From contig WLXD01000008.1 of NCBI GenBank assembly GCA_012103255.1, forward strand, positions 1 to 64,000: 64,000 nucleotides of DNA. Direction: 5' to 3'. Below the pieces are notes generated by a model. It saw nothing but the letters and a program-made list of their open reading frames with translations. It did not search any database and was not told the origin of the DNA. The DNA comes from Acidobacteriota bacterium. GTDB taxonomy: Bacteria; Acidobacteriota; UBA890; WLXD01. Of the stretch, positions 32,870 through 42,375 are shown piece after piece. How positions within the stretch are numbered: position 1 is the stretch's first letter; the number at the start of each line of letters is the position of its first letter. A program made the position numbers and the translations under genes.

Positions 32870-35555
32870 CTACCGCGAGGTGGTCCGCGAGCGACTCTCT
32901 GAATCACGGCTCCCGGAGACCGTGCTGGCGGAGATCGTCGAAGAGGTCGCCGCGCATCTTGCCGACGTCCACGCCGACGCTCTGGAGGCCGGCGCATCGG
33001 AGGAGACCGCGCGTCGCACGGCACTTCTCGAACTCGAATCGGACCCGCCGCTGCACGAGGCGCTCCCGCGCCGCCCAGCCCGCGCCGCCTCGACCGAACC
33101 ATGGAAACGGGGCGGTTTCGGGATCGGGTTCCCATCGATCATCGAACACGCCGCATCGCTTCTGCAGGATCTGCGATACGGGCTGCGCGGACTACGACAT
33201 CGGCCTCTCTTCACGGTCGCGGCCCTGCTCACCCTTGCGCTGGGCATCGGCGCCAACTCCGCCCTCTTCAGCCTCGTCTACGGAGTCCTGCTCCGTCCCC
33301 TGCCCTGGGCCGAGTCTGAACAACTCGTCGTGATCTGGCGCTCGGCGCCGGAGAATCCGTCCTCCCGGGGGCCGCTCACGGACGATGAGTTCGACCGCCT
33401 GGCCGGCCTGGAGGTGATCACAGGTGCGGCCGCGCATGAGCAGCGCGAGATCCGGCTCGTGGTGAACGACACGACCACACGACTTGCGGGCGCCTCGGTA
33501 TCGGCGGGCTTCGGCCAGCTGCTTGGCCTGCAGGCGCAGCATGGCCGCTGGCTCGCAGACTCGCCGGAAGCGCCAGAGATCGTTCTCGCGCGGAACACGG
33601 CGGCGGAACTGTTCGGGCAGCCGTCCGACGCGATCGGACGATCTGTCGTCGTTGACGAGCGGCCACACACCATCGTCGGCGTCCTGGCCGACGGCGACAG
33701 CTTCCCAGCTCAGAGCGCAGCGTGGCTCCTGCGCCCAGCGCTCTCGGCCACGGCGAGATCTATCGGGTTCGCGTCGCTCACCGTGATCGGTCGCGTCCAA
33801 GCAGGAACAGACCTCGGAACCGTCCGAGCGACTCTCGACACGGTGGCTGCCGCAGACACACCCGAGGCGTACGGCCGCGGCACGCGCTACGCGACTGCAT
33901 CGCTGCAGGAAACGATCGTGGGAGAGGTCCGCCCCGTTCTGGTTCGGTTCGCCCTGGGGGTTGGCCTCGTGTTGCTCATCGCCTGCGCCAACGTGGCCAA
34001 CCTGTTGCTGGAGCAGGCGGCGGCGCGGCGTGGCGAGCGGGCGGTGCGTCGATCTCTCGGCGCCAGCCGACTACGACTCGTTCGCCAGAGCCTCGTCGAA
34101 AGTCTTCTGCTCGGCGGCATGGGCGCCGCCCTTGGCGTTGGGCTGGCCTGGGCGGGAGTACGGACGTTCGTGGCTCTGGATCCGCTGAGAATGCCGCGCC
34201 TCGAAGCGATCCAGATCGACGCCGCCGTGCTCGTGTTCACCCTGGCGCTCGGCCTACTCACCGGGCTGTTGTTCGGCATCGCACCGGCCCTACGCGCGGG
34301 GCGCGAGAGCGTGCGGGCCGTGCTCGGCGAGAGCGCCGCGGGCACACCGAGCGCATGGCGTGGGCGTGGCCTCGCAGTGCTGGAGTTGTCGATGTCGATG
34401 ACGCTGCTCATCGGGGCCGCGCTGCTCGTGCACAGCTTCCTGCGCATGGCGATGATCGACCCGGGGTACGACGCGGACCGTGTTCTCACAGCGCGCCTCG
34501 ATCTCGGAGGTATGGGCGACGCAGAGGTCACCAACGCAGCCGTGGCCGACATGATCGACCGACTGACAGGCCTACCGGGTATCGCCGCGGTGTCCTTTGC
34601 GGAAGTGGCCCCACCGGCCGCGCCCGTGCTCGAGCGTGAGGTCATGATCGAGGGCCGGCCGCTCGGAGCCGGCGACGCCCGGCCACGCGCCTGGGCGATC
34701 AAAGTAGGCGCCGCATACTTCGACGCGCTCGGACTCGAGTTTCTGGATGGTGCGTCGTTCACCGCCGAGGATGTCGAGGCGGAGCGCCGCCAGGTAGTCG
34801 TCAACTCGGTGTTCGCGCGTCGCTATCTGGAAGGCGACTCAGGCGTCGGGCGCCGCCTACTTCTCGACGGCGGCCTCTGGGAAATCGTCGGTGTCGTGGC
34901 CGACGCCCGCTTGGGCGACGTCCGCGAAGAGGCGATGCCCACCGTGTATCAACCCGGCCAGCGCCCGGTCTCCAACATGACGGTAGGCGGCCGTCGGGCC
35001 AGCTTCAGCATCGGGTCCTGGCTCGTGATTCGAGCGTCCGGCGACGTGCGCCAGACCGCTGCCCAGGTAAGCGAAATCGCGCGCGCGGTGCCCGGCTCCG
35101 TGACTGTGGCTCGCCTCGATCTGGTCGCCGATCAAGTGTGGAGCAACCTGGCGGCACCCCGGGTACTTGCGGGAACCTTCGGCGCGTTCGCGCTCAGTGG
35201 CGCGCTGCTCGCCGCCATTGGCGTGTATGCGGTCACGGCGTACTCGGTGAGCAGGCGCACCTACGAACTCGGCGTGCGCATGGTGATGGGCGCCACTCCT
35301 CGCGGCATCGTGCGCGGCGTGATGCTCGACGGGGTCGTGACCATCGCAGGCGGTGTTGCCCTGGGCACCGTCGCGGCTCTGGCGCTCAGTCGCTACATCG
35401 GCAATTTCCTCTACGACATCGAGAGCACCGACGTCCTCACATACGCCTTCGTGGCTGCTCTCCTGGCCCTCATCGCTGCGGTCGCCACCTATGTGCCCGC
35501 CCGTCACGCCGTCTCGATCGATCCGATCGAAGCGCTGCGGCGATCTTCCCGATAG
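32862..35555 (+). CDS. Duplicated MacB/FtsX-type (ADOP) permease (module 3)
   Basis: An 897-residue permease from the ATG at 32862, intact. The N-terminal prefix domain (MPDYREVVRERLSESRLPET, VEEVAAHLADVHADALEAGA) is the form typical of PadR-linked permeases. The first helix follows RHRPLFTVAALLTLALGIGA. The first FtsX block contains LGVGLVLLIACANVANLLLE, and the last one IGVYAVTAYSVSRRTYELGV. It ends ARHAVSIDPIEALRRSSR. No ATP-binding subunit is nearby. Confidence 0.92.
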   Translation: MPDYREVVRERLSESRLPETVLAEIVEEVAAHLADVHADALEAGASEETARRTALLELESDPPLHEALPRRPARAASTEPWKRGGFGIGFPSIIEHAASLLQDLRYGLRGLRHRPLFTVAALLTLALGIGANSALFSLVYGVLLRPLPWAESEQLVVIWRSAPENPSSRGPLTDDEFDRLAGLEVITGAAAHEQREIRLVVNDTTTRLAGASVSAGFGQLLGLQAQHGRWLADSPEAPEIVLARNTAAELFGQPSDAIGRSVVVDERPHTIVGVLADGDSFPAQSAAWLLRPALSATARSIGFASLTVIGRVQAGTDLGTVRATLDTVAAADTPEAYGRGTRYATASLQETIVGEVRPVLVRFALGVGLVLLIACANVANLLLEQAAARRGERAVRRSLGASRLRLVRQSLVESLLLGGMGAALGVGLAWAGVRTFVALDPLRMPRLEAIQIDAAVLVFTLALGLLTGLLFGIAPALRAGRESVRAVLGESAAGTPSAWRGRGLAVLELSMSMTLLIGAALLVHSFLRMAMIDPGYDADRVLTARLDLGGMGDAEVTNAAVADMIDRLTGLPGIAAVSFAEVAPPAAPVLEREVMIEGRPLGAGDARPRAWAIKVGAAYFDALGLEFLDGASFTAEDVEAERRQVVVNSVFARRYLEGDSGVGRRLLLDGGLWEIVGVVADARLGDVREEAMPTVYQPGQRPVSNMTVGGRRASFSIGSWLVIRASGDVRQTAAQVSEIARAVPGSVTVARLDLVADQVWSNLAAPRVLAGTFGAFALSGALLAAIGVYAVTAYSVSRRTYELGVRMVMGATPRGIVRGVMLDGVVTIAGGVALGTVAALALSRYIGNFLYDIESTDVLTYAFVAALLALIAAVATYVPARHAVSIDPIEALRRSSR

Positions 35556-35588
35556 CCAACCGTTTCCCCTACGAATCCCATCTCGCCG

Positions 35589-35601
35589 CCCCCCCCCCCC
35601 C
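35589..35601 (+). repeat. Poly-C tract (13 C) upstream of acidic secreted protein gene
   Basis: Thirteen C lie between the permease stop and the GGAG ribosome site of the gene at 35619. Length variation here could change spacing of transcriptional or translational signals, or may simply be an assembly uncertainty. Confidence 0.85.
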
Positions 35602-35618
35602 GCGGAGTAATCCCACCG

Positions 35619-36290
35619 ATGCGTACTCATCTTCTCGCCGCCGTCGTCACCTCATCGCTCATCGTGACCGGCGCCACCCCGGCGTTCGCCTTCCAGGAAC
35701 AGATGGAAGCCGAAGTCGAAGAGCAGCCCGGAACCCTGGTCGGCTACGTCGTCATGCGCGAGGGCAACGAGCTCATTCTCAGCAACATCCCCACGATCTC
35801 AACCTCACAACAGGTGTTCCAGTTCGGCCCTGGCGAGGAGATCGACGTCGACGGATTCACCGAGGGTGAAGACGGAGAGTCCTCCGCTCCGGTGATGCGC
35901 GGCGCTTTCATCCAGGCCGCTCCGCCCGAAAGCACGGACGGCGAGTCGGAGGCCACCGAGAACGAGACCGAGGAGGAAACCGAAGCAGGAGAGGGCGACG
36001 AAGCAGCCGATGACGAAGAAGCTGCCGAAGGCGAGGGCACGTTCGTGATGGCGGGCGACGCGCCGGCTGCAGGCGGCGTCTGGGTCTCCTCCGCCGACGA
36101 GGGCGCCGCCGAGCTCCCTACAACCGATGAGCCGCTCGAACTGCATCAACTGCGCCTGGCGGGCGACGTGCCCGGCCATGAGGTTCTGGTCCCCGGGCTG
36201 AAAGTCCGAGTCCATTTCGAGGGCGAGGGTGAGGACCGCGTCGTTGCGCGCGTGGAACTCATACAGGTCGACGCCGCAGAGCAGCAGTAG
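35619..36290 (+). CDS. Secreted acidic protein of unknown function
   Basis: A 223-residue protein with a clear signal peptide (MRTHLLAAVVTSSLIVTGAT, then PAFAF). A beta-rich part with TLVGYVVMREGNELILSNIP comes first. Then a strongly acidic Glu/Thr/Asp-rich linker (about 105-145), and a C-terminal beta-rich part with HEVLVPGLKVRVHFEGEGED. No family recognised; the acidic linker suggests an extended spacer between two small domains. It follows permease module 3 after 63 bp and may be co-transcribed, a possible export substrate or partner. Confidence 0.75.
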   Translation: MRTHLLAAVVTSSLIVTGATPAFAFQEQMEAEVEEQPGTLVGYVVMREGNELILSNIPTISTSQQVFQFGPGEEIDVDGFTEGEDGESSAPVMRGAFIQAAPPESTDGESEATENETEEETEAGEGDEAADDEEAAEGEGTFVMAGDAPAAGGVWVSSADEGAAELPTTDEPLELHQLRLAGDVPGHEVLVPGLKVRVHFEGEGEDRVVARVELIQVDAAEQQ

Positions 36291-36321
36291 CGAGGATTGA
36301 GTTCAGGACGTCGCGCCTCGC

Positions 36322-36909
36322 CTACCGCGTCAGGTCGAACCTGTAGAACGGCATCTCGGGGCGCGCGTCCGTCCGCGTGTCGATGAAACGGATCTCAATG
36401 GCCGCTTCGCTAGGCGCAGAATCAGGCTCTGCCGCGAAATGGAGGGCAATCACGAACTCCTTGGTGAAACCCATGGACGTCATCACCGGATCGTCAGCGC
36501 CGTACATCACAACGGCGTCGCCCTCGCGCACGCCCACAGCGTGCACGCCGTAGGTCCCGGTGTCGTCCATGTAGCTGACTGTGTAGTGGTCGTGTCGGCG
36601 GTCGTAGCCGATGACGAACATGGTCTTTCCGATCAGACCCCCTTCAATCGCCATCTCGATTTCGAGAAAGCGTCCGTCGACACGCATACGTGCGACGGCG
36701 GAACCGCGAGCCTCTCCAGCGCCGCCCGCGACGGCCATGAGCGGACTGGCTTCAACAGTCCATTCACCCGCTAACGTCGCGAGAGCTTCGTGTTCGGCGC
36801 CCGGCTGGCTTAACTCCTGCATCTGTTGCATGTCTTGCATGCCGTTCTCTCCCCGTTCCGAGCCAGCCACAAGTGCCAGTGCGGTAGCGACAATCAGCCA
36901 ACTAGTCAT
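36322..36909 (-). CDS. DUF1579-like secreted protein
   Basis: A 195-residue protein from the ATG at 36909 (AAGGAGA ribosome site). A short signal peptide (MTSWLIVATALALVAG) is followed by HEALATLAGEWTVEASPLMA, FLEIEMAIEGGLIGKTMFVI and GYDRRHDHYTVSYMDDTGTY, the lipocalin-like pattern of DUF1579 proteins. Function is not established. It lies 13 bp downstream of the alpha/beta hydrolase gene on the same strand and is probably co-transcribed. Confidence 0.7.
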   Translation of the reverse strand: MTSWLIVATALALVAGSERGENGMQDMQQMQELSQPGAEHEALATLAGEWTVEASPLMAVAGGAGEARGSAVARMRVDGRFLEIEMAIEGGLIGKTMFVIGYDRRHDHYTVSYMDDTGTYGVHAVGVREGDAVVMYGADDPVMTSMGFTKEFVIALHFAAEPDSAPSEAAIEIRFIDTRTDARPEMPFYRFDLTR

Positions 36910-36922
36910 TCCGATTTCTCCT

Positions 36923-38770
36923 TCAATCCGATCGCGGCTCCCACAGGACATTCAGGATGCGCCACTCGCCGTCCCATCGGACGAGCTGTAGGAAGTCGAC
37001 CCAGTCGTTCGCGTCGACGCGCACAATCGCAGCGTCTTCGAACCGATCGAGGATCTCTATGTCGGCGCGTTGAACATCTTCGGCCGGCGAGTTCGTGCGC
37101 GAGCCGGTCATGCGAACGAGGATCTCGGCCGTCTGTTCGCTGAGACCACTGGTGCCGTCGCGTCGCACAAACGTCATGCGCTTCGCGAGGTCCGGGTGCA
37201 GGCTCGATTCCATGCGCGCCGCATCGCCCGTGTACCACCCTTCGATGTAGTCCAACGCGGTTCGCCGCAGCTTGCGTGCGTCGCGATCATCTTGCTCCTC
37301 GATACGGAACGGCCAGGCCGGGGCGGATTCCGTGCATGCCATGTCCAGGCCTGAAGCGGAGCCACGATCGAGGAAGTCAGCGTAGATCCCACGCAGACAC
37401 TCGTCGTAGCCAGCGAGCTGGTGGCGCGCTGCGGGCAGCATTACGAACTCGCCATTGGCCAAATGGGTGGCCGCGCGCCGCCCATGGTTCGCCGGAGTCG
37501 CGTAGTCGTGCTCACCCGTGATCAGGAGCGCGGGTATCTCCGAGACCACCGGAGTGTCGTGCTCGGGGTGCACCTCGCCGGTTGGCCAGAAATCGCAGAT
37601 ATCGAACTCGAAGTCGGCGCGCTGCGCGCCCTGCAGAGTCGTGGCTGCGGCCGCCTTGACCTGTTCTACGTCGGTGAACGCCACAACTTCGGCGCATCGC
37701 ACCGACCGGTTCATCCCCAACGCGACTCCGGCTCCTGCTCCCCGCGTACGTCCGGTGACGAAGCGTGCCAACTGGTCGAGATCGCCGTCCGAAATCTTGT
37801 CGACGATCTGCGGTAGCTGACGCGCCGCCGGTGTCGAATAGAGCGAGTAGCGCACCGCAGTGAGAAAGGCCGCCTGATCGATTGTGACCGTCTGCTCCGG
37901 GCGACGTCCTCGCTTCGACAGGTGAATCGAAACGGGCTCGTTCCTCAGCTGAGTGACGATCCCGCGGAGATCCGATTCGAACTTGGGATAGGCCTCAGCA
38001 CACATCTCGTCGGTCGCACACTCGCCCACCAGGGCCGCGATTCCCTGGTCCAGCCGTTCGGCCACGGTGAGGAGCATGCGCGGGAACTCGGGGGCCACGG
38101 CTTCGAGGATCGCGGTGCGGATCGCGCCGGGCCGGAGTCGCATGTACTCGAGCCCAAGCCGGCTACCGTACGACGCTCCAAACAGGTTGACCTGTTCGTA
38201 GCCAAGCGCCTTACGGATCTGTTCGAGGTCGCCGATGATATGGCCGGTTGTATAGGCCGCCAGATCGGCACGGGCGCCTAGTGTCTCGAGACAAGTCCGG
38301 TATCGCTCCGGGTCGAAAGGGCCCGTCAGGTAGGTCTGGGCCAACTCCGGGTCTCCCCCGACGGGGCAGTCGAGACCATTCGATCGCCCGGTGCCGCGCT
38401 GATCGATAAGCACCAGATCGCGCGATCCCCCGATCCCCGCCCACATCTGGGCCAGCATCCCGGCCATCGGTGTCGACGCCTGCCCCGGACCGCCGGAGAG
38501 AAAGAACACCGGATCCGGTGCACGGGCCGACCCGCTGGCCGGAACGCGAACGAAGAAGATCTCGATGTGCCGGCCGCCCTCGCGGAGCGGGTTCTCCACG
38601 ACCGGGAGCTTGCCGCACTGCATCGAATCCGGGAATCCTTCCGCGGCGCAATCGAGCCAAACGATCGCGGAGTCATCTTGGGCCGCGAATGCGACTCGGT
38701 GGGAGAAACCGGCCACGAGTACCAGCGCTACGAGCGCAATAGTGCGAAATGTCGAGAGCTTTGTGATCAC
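36923..38770 (-). CDS. Secreted alpha/beta hydrolase (TAP-like) with NTF2-like C-terminal domain
   Basis: A 615-residue protein with a signal peptide (MITKLSTFRTIALVALVLVA). The hydrolase part resembles S33 tripeptidyl aminopeptidases: oxyanion region FFLSGGPGQAS, RGTGRSN, nucleophile elbow NLFGASYGSRLGLEYMR, aspartate region LLITGEHDYATP and a histidine in PAARHQLAGYDECL. After about residue 500 comes an extra domain (RRTALDYIEGWYTGDAARME, LVRWDGEWRILNVLW) like the NTF2/lumazine-binding-like fold. This fusion is unusual: the tail resembles stand-alone proteins of other genomes. Substrate probably peptides, released N-terminally, but not proven. Confidence 0.82.
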   Translation of the reverse strand: MITKLSTFRTIALVALVLVAGFSHRVAFAAQDDSAIVWLDCAAEGFPDSMQCGKLPVVENPLREGGRHIEIFFVRVPASGSARAPDPVFFLSGGPGQASTPMAGMLAQMWAGIGGSRDLVLIDQRGTGRSNGLDCPVGGDPELAQTYLTGPFDPERYRTCLETLGARADLAAYTTGHIIGDLEQIRKALGYEQVNLFGASYGSRLGLEYMRLRPGAIRTAILEAVAPEFPRMLLTVAERLDQGIAALVGECATDEMCAEAYPKFESDLRGIVTQLRNEPVSIHLSKRGRRPEQTVTIDQAAFLTAVRYSLYSTPAARQLPQIVDKISDGDLDQLARFVTGRTRGAGAGVALGMNRSVRCAEVVAFTDVEQVKAAAATTLQGAQRADFEFDICDFWPTGEVHPEHDTPVVSEIPALLITGEHDYATPANHGRRAATHLANGEFVMLPAARHQLAGYDECLRGIYADFLDRGSASGLDMACTESAPAWPFRIEEQDDRDARKLRRTALDYIEGWYTGDAARMESSLHPDLAKRMTFVRRDGTSGLSEQTAEILVRMTGSRTNSPAEDVQRADIEILDRFEDAAIVRVDANDWVDFLQLVRWDGEWRILNVLWEPRSD

Positions 38771-38812
38771 TTCGGATCTCTACGTATGGGGAAGACGAAG
38801 GCGGTTGGCGAG

Positions 38813-41470
38813 CTAGCGCGCTCTCAGCGCTTCCACGGCGTCGACCCGCAGGGCGCGCCACGCCGGCTCGAGACTGGCAAAGACGCCTACGGCGCCGAGC
38901 GCGCCGATCACGCTCACGAACACGAGAGGATCACGCGGGTCCACGTTGAACATCAGGTTCACGATCACGCGGGAAACCATCCACGCGAGGACGAGGCCGG
39001 CGCACAGTCCCAGGGCAAGTTGCCCACCCGCCTGACGGGCGACGAGGCGTAGTACGCCACTCGGTTGAGCACCCAGCGCGACCCGTACACCGATTTCCTG
39101 ACGCCGCCGCGCCACACCGAACGACACGATTCCGTAGAGCCCCGTCGCAGCGATGAACAAAGCCGCGACGCCGAAGATCACGAACACCGTGCCGAACGCG
39201 CGGTAGAACCAAGAATTGCGTCGAATGACCTCGTCGAACGAGCGCACATCCAGGGGTGCCACGTCGGGATCGATCCCGGTCAGCACCGCCCGTAGGGCCG
39301 CGGTCGCGGATTCAGTCTCTCCAGCCACACTCATGAGAAACGTAGCGGCTTCCGGCTCTTCTTGGGCCAGTGACAGGTAGGCTCCCGATGGGTCGCCGTC
39401 CGGTGTGCCCGGCGTGGCGAAGCCGGCCATTGCGAGATCCGGGACAACGCCTACGACATCGACCCAGGTCGCTTCGGCTCCGCTGCCAAGACGTATCCGA
39501 CGGCCCACCGCAGACTCGCCATCAAACGCGCTCTGCTGCAGCGAGATGTTGACGATAGCTACGCGTCGCTGGCCGGCTTCGTCGCTGCGACGAAACAGGC
39601 GGCCGTCAATAGGTTCCACTCCGAGAGCAGCGAAGAAGCCCGTGCCCACCGACGCGGTGTGCACCTGCCGTTGATCGCGGCGCAGCAGATCGCCGTCATT
39701 CTCCAGCGCGATATCCGAGAAAGGAGCAAACGTCGCCGGGAGCGCGGTGGTGAGGCCGCCCGCGGCGATACTGGGATGCTCCGCACCGAGCCGCGACAGC
39801 TCCCCGTAGATACGAGCGCGCTCCCCCTCGGCGTCGAACTTGGCGGCCGCCAGGTCAATGTCGGCGGCAAGCAGGGGTTCGGTGGCGAACGGGTACTCGT
39901 ACGACGATAGCGCCAGAATGCTACGAGCAGTCAGGCCGGAACCAACAAGAAGCGCGCACGAGAGCGCGACCTCAACAACAACAAGCGAACGCATCACCCG
40001 ACCGACACGCAGGCTGGACGACCCGCGGGAGTCGTCACGCATCAGAACGGCCGGACTCAGCCGGCGCAGCTGCATCACCGGAGTGAGACCGACAAGGACC
40101 GTACACACAAACGCCAGGCCGGCAGAGAAGAGCCAGGATTCGATCCCGATCTCGAACTGGATGTAACTCGGCCTGCCTGTGAGTGTCGCGGACGTCGCCC
40201 GGTCGAACCCATCCACCGCCGCCCAACCCACACCGAGCCCGATCGCCGCACCCCCGAGGCTGATGAGGAGAGCCTCAGCGAGGAATGGGAACGCGGCGCG
40301 GAAGGTACCGCCGCCAAGCGCGGCTCGAGTCGCGACCTGAACCGTGCGCGTGGCGGCCCGCGTCATCATGAGGTTGGCAACGTTGGCAGTAGCGATCACC
40401 AGCACGAAGGTCACCGCCACGACCATTGCCAGAAACAACTGCGACAACTCGCCCCCCGTCTGGGATTCGATGAACGTCTCCACACCCACGCTTACGCCGT
40501 CATAGGTCTCCGGGTGTTCGTCCTGCCACCGCGCCAAAACCGCGGCCACGTCCTGCCGCACAGCACTGGTGTCGTCTTCTAGCGACCTGCCCAGAACCGA
40601 AAACGCACCACCGCGTTCGCGCAGGCCGACAACCGGTTCCTCGATCAGTGGCAGCCACAAATCTTGATTTTCGGGAAACCGGAACTCCGGCGGCATCACT
40701 CCAACCACGCGTGTCTCCGCGCCGTCGATCCGGATCACTTCGCCGAGGGCGAGCCGGGGCTCGCCGAAGCGTTCGCGCGCGAACCATTCAGCCAGAATCA
40801 CCACCGGTTCCACGCCTATCTGCGCATCGTCGTCCGAGAACTCACGGCCCGCCATCGGCGGCACCTGTAGGACTTCCCACAGGTTCGCCGCGATCAAGGC
40901 CGCCGTGTGCCGTGACGCGTTTTCAGCGAGGCCAACAACGACCTGAGTTGTCCGATACGTCGACACCTGGTTCAGCGTTCGCTGGTTGCGCCTCAAGTCA
41001 ACGGTGTCGGCGTAACTCCACTGCGGATCGAAACTCCCCGGAACCGTCGCGTCCGCTCGACTCAGGACGAGGATCTGGTGCGCGTCCGGTACGTTGAGAC
41101 CGCGTAGGAATACGCCGTAGATGATCGCGAACATGAACATCGCGAGTCCGATACCGAGTCCAATCACGGTCATCGAAACGACTGCCGCAGAAGGAGTTCG
41201 GAGAAGGGCTCGCGCCGCGACTTTCAGTTCAGTCGTCAGGCCGTGGACGGACCCCCTCGAAAACCAGCGACCTAGGCCATACCCAAAGCTCAGTCGCACA
41301 GCGTGCAATCCATACCAAAAGAGAGCTCGCAGATACCCCTTGGCCCGAACCTTCACGGCCCACTCGTCGTAGGCGTCGCCCAGAATGCTCTCACCCCGCA
41401 CGCCGCTCGGAAGAACGCTGCGGAGTAGACGATCGACAAAACGCGGGGGCTCGGGGACCCTCCCGCTCAC
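38813..41470 (-). CDS. Duplicated MacB/FtsX-type (ADOP) permease (module 4)
   Basis: An 885-residue permease. I chose the GTG at 41470 (VSGRVPEPPRFVDRLLRSVL) because it overlaps the PadR stop as GTGA, the same coupling as in module 1; the longer frame runs back into the PadR gene. The prefix domain continues as GESILGDAYDEWAVKVRAKG. The first helix follows RTPSAAVVSMTVIGLGIGLA, the first FtsX block contains VLVIATANVANLMMTRAATR, and the last block IAATGLYGIVSFGVARRRQE. It ends RALRVDAVEALRAR. The gene is intact. Confidence 0.9.
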   Translation of the reverse strand: MSGRVPEPPRFVDRLLRSVLPSGVRGESILGDAYDEWAVKVRAKGYLRALFWYGLHAVRLSFGYGLGRWFSRGSVHGLTTELKVAARALLRTPSAAVVSMTVIGLGIGLAMFMFAIIYGVFLRGLNVPDAHQILVLSRADATVPGSFDPQWSYADTVDLRRNQRTLNQVSTYRTTQVVVGLAENASRHTAALIAANLWEVLQVPPMAGREFSDDDAQIGVEPVVILAEWFARERFGEPRLALGEVIRIDGAETRVVGVMPPEFRFPENQDLWLPLIEEPVVGLRERGGAFSVLGRSLEDDTSAVRQDVAAVLARWQDEHPETYDGVSVGVETFIESQTGGELSQLFLAMVVAVTFVLVIATANVANLMMTRAATRTVQVATRAALGGGTFRAAFPFLAEALLISLGGAAIGLGVGWAAVDGFDRATSATLTGRPSYIQFEIGIESWLFSAGLAFVCTVLVGLTPVMQLRRLSPAVLMRDDSRGSSSLRVGRVMRSLVVVEVALSCALLVGSGLTARSILALSSYEYPFATEPLLAADIDLAAAKFDAEGERARIYGELSRLGAEHPSIAAGGLTTALPATFAPFSDIALENDGDLLRRDQRQVHTASVGTGFFAALGVEPIDGRLFRRSDEAGQRRVAIVNISLQQSAFDGESAVGRRIRLGSGAEATWVDVVGVVPDLAMAGFATPGTPDGDPSGAYLSLAQEEPEAATFLMSVAGETESATAALRAVLTGIDPDVAPLDVRSFDEVIRRNSWFYRAFGTVFVIFGVAALFIAATGLYGIVSFGVARRRQEIGVRVALGAQPSGVLRLVARQAGGQLALGLCAGLVLAWMVSRVIVNLMFNVDPRDPLVFVSVIGALGAVGVFASLEPAWRALRVDAVEALRAR

Positions 41471-41805
41471 GGAGTGCCTCGATCGAGCTCTGGCTCCAGC
41501 CCGACCCACAGGCGTTGCTGGGCCTCGTAGCACTTCCGCACGATGGCGAGACCCGCGCCGGTGAGACGGAATCGTCGCCTACGCTTCCCCCCGCGCTCCG
41601 GGCCGCCTTCCTCGACCTCCCACTTGACCAGCCCCTTCGACTCCAAACGGTCGAGGGCTCGATACAGCGCACCGCGCGATACTTCTCGCCCGACGACGCG
41701 GTCGAGCTCGCGGATGATCGAGAGCGCGAACGCGTCTTGCCTCAGCCTCAGGACGGCAACCAAGACCATCTGTTCGAACTCACCCGGGTACGAATTGGCC
41801 GGCAT
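41467..41805 (-). CDS. PadR-family transcriptional regulator (module 4)
   Basis: A 112-residue winged-helix protein: YPGEFEQMVLVAVLRLRQDA, FALSIIRELDRVVGREVSRG, ALYRALDRLESKGLVKWEVE and wing KRRRRFRLTGAGLAIVRKCY. Its ATG overlaps the stop of the small secreted protein gene (ATGA) and its stop overlaps the permease start, so this module is a three-gene operon, unlike the other four. Confidence 0.92.
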   Translation of the reverse strand: MPANSYPGEFEQMVLVAVLRLRQDAFALSIIRELDRVVGREVSRGALYRALDRLESKGLVKWEVEEGGPERGGKRRRRFRLTGAGLAIVRKCYEAQQRLWVGLEPELDRGTP

Positions 41806-42209
41806 CAGGACTCCTCCTCGATGCGCTGACCGCTGATCGCGTCCTCCGTTCCCTGGAACGTCACAACGCCGGTGAAGGTGTCGCCTTCGAAGTCCAGAAC
41901 GAAATCGGGCCCCTCGCCACCCATCTGTTCCGTCGAGAGCACAACTTGCTGCCCATCGATCGCAACTTCAACGATTTCCAGACCCGGCATGCCCCCCTCG
42001 GGCTCGATCACGCCGAACAGACCTTCGTCGGAGCATTCCACCGTGATCAATCCGCTGAGCGGCATGCCGCCCATGTCCGCGTCGAACTCGTAGGTGCCTG
42101 CCGGGTCAAATTGGCCGGGCTCGACGCATGTGGGCGACTGCGCCAGGGCCGGCGCCGCGGGGACGGTCAGAGCGGCTGCGGCGAAAACAGCAACGGCAAG
42201 GATTCTCAT
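41805..42209 (-). CDS. Small secreted protein at the head of PadR/permease module 4
   Basis: A 134-residue protein from the ATG at 42209, chosen because it gives a clean signal peptide (MRILAVAVFAAAALTVPAAP, cleaved near ALA-QS). The mature part has two cysteines (PTCVEPGQFD and ITVECSDEG) and beta-strand repeats (LEIVEVAIDGQQVVLSTEQM). It is translationally coupled to PadR, so it is co-expressed with the permease and may be its cargo or a periplasmic partner. An alternative upstream ATG at 42251 lies inside an inverted repeat. Confidence 0.72.
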   Translation of the reverse strand: MRILAVAVFAAAALTVPAAPALAQSPTCVEPGQFDPAGTYEFDADMGGMPLSGLITVECSDEGLFGVIEPEGGMPGLEIVEVAIDGQQVVLSTEQMGGEGPDFVLDFEGDTFTGVVTFQGTEDAISGQRIEEES

Positions 42210-42240
42210 CAGAGCTTCTCGACGGGGATCGGCGAAGTCC

Positions 42241-42282
42241 GGTGTGTACATCTACGACTTCGATGTCTGCATCGTACACACC
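42241..42282. promoter_or_regulatory. Inverted repeat GGTGTGTAC...GTACACACC upstream of module 4
   Basis: Perfect nine-base arms (42241-42249 and 42274-42282) with a 24-base spacer that holds a further CGATG-tctg-CATCG dyad. The element lies 31-73 bp upstream of the module-4 operon, so it may be the PadR operator region. Confidence 0.5.
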
Positions 42283-42375
42283 GACCCGCCACATCGCAAC
42301 TTAAACTCTCGGTCGACCAGGGCAACAACTGGAAGACGGTCTTCGCAAACGCACGTAGAAAACGGTTCTGTTCGC

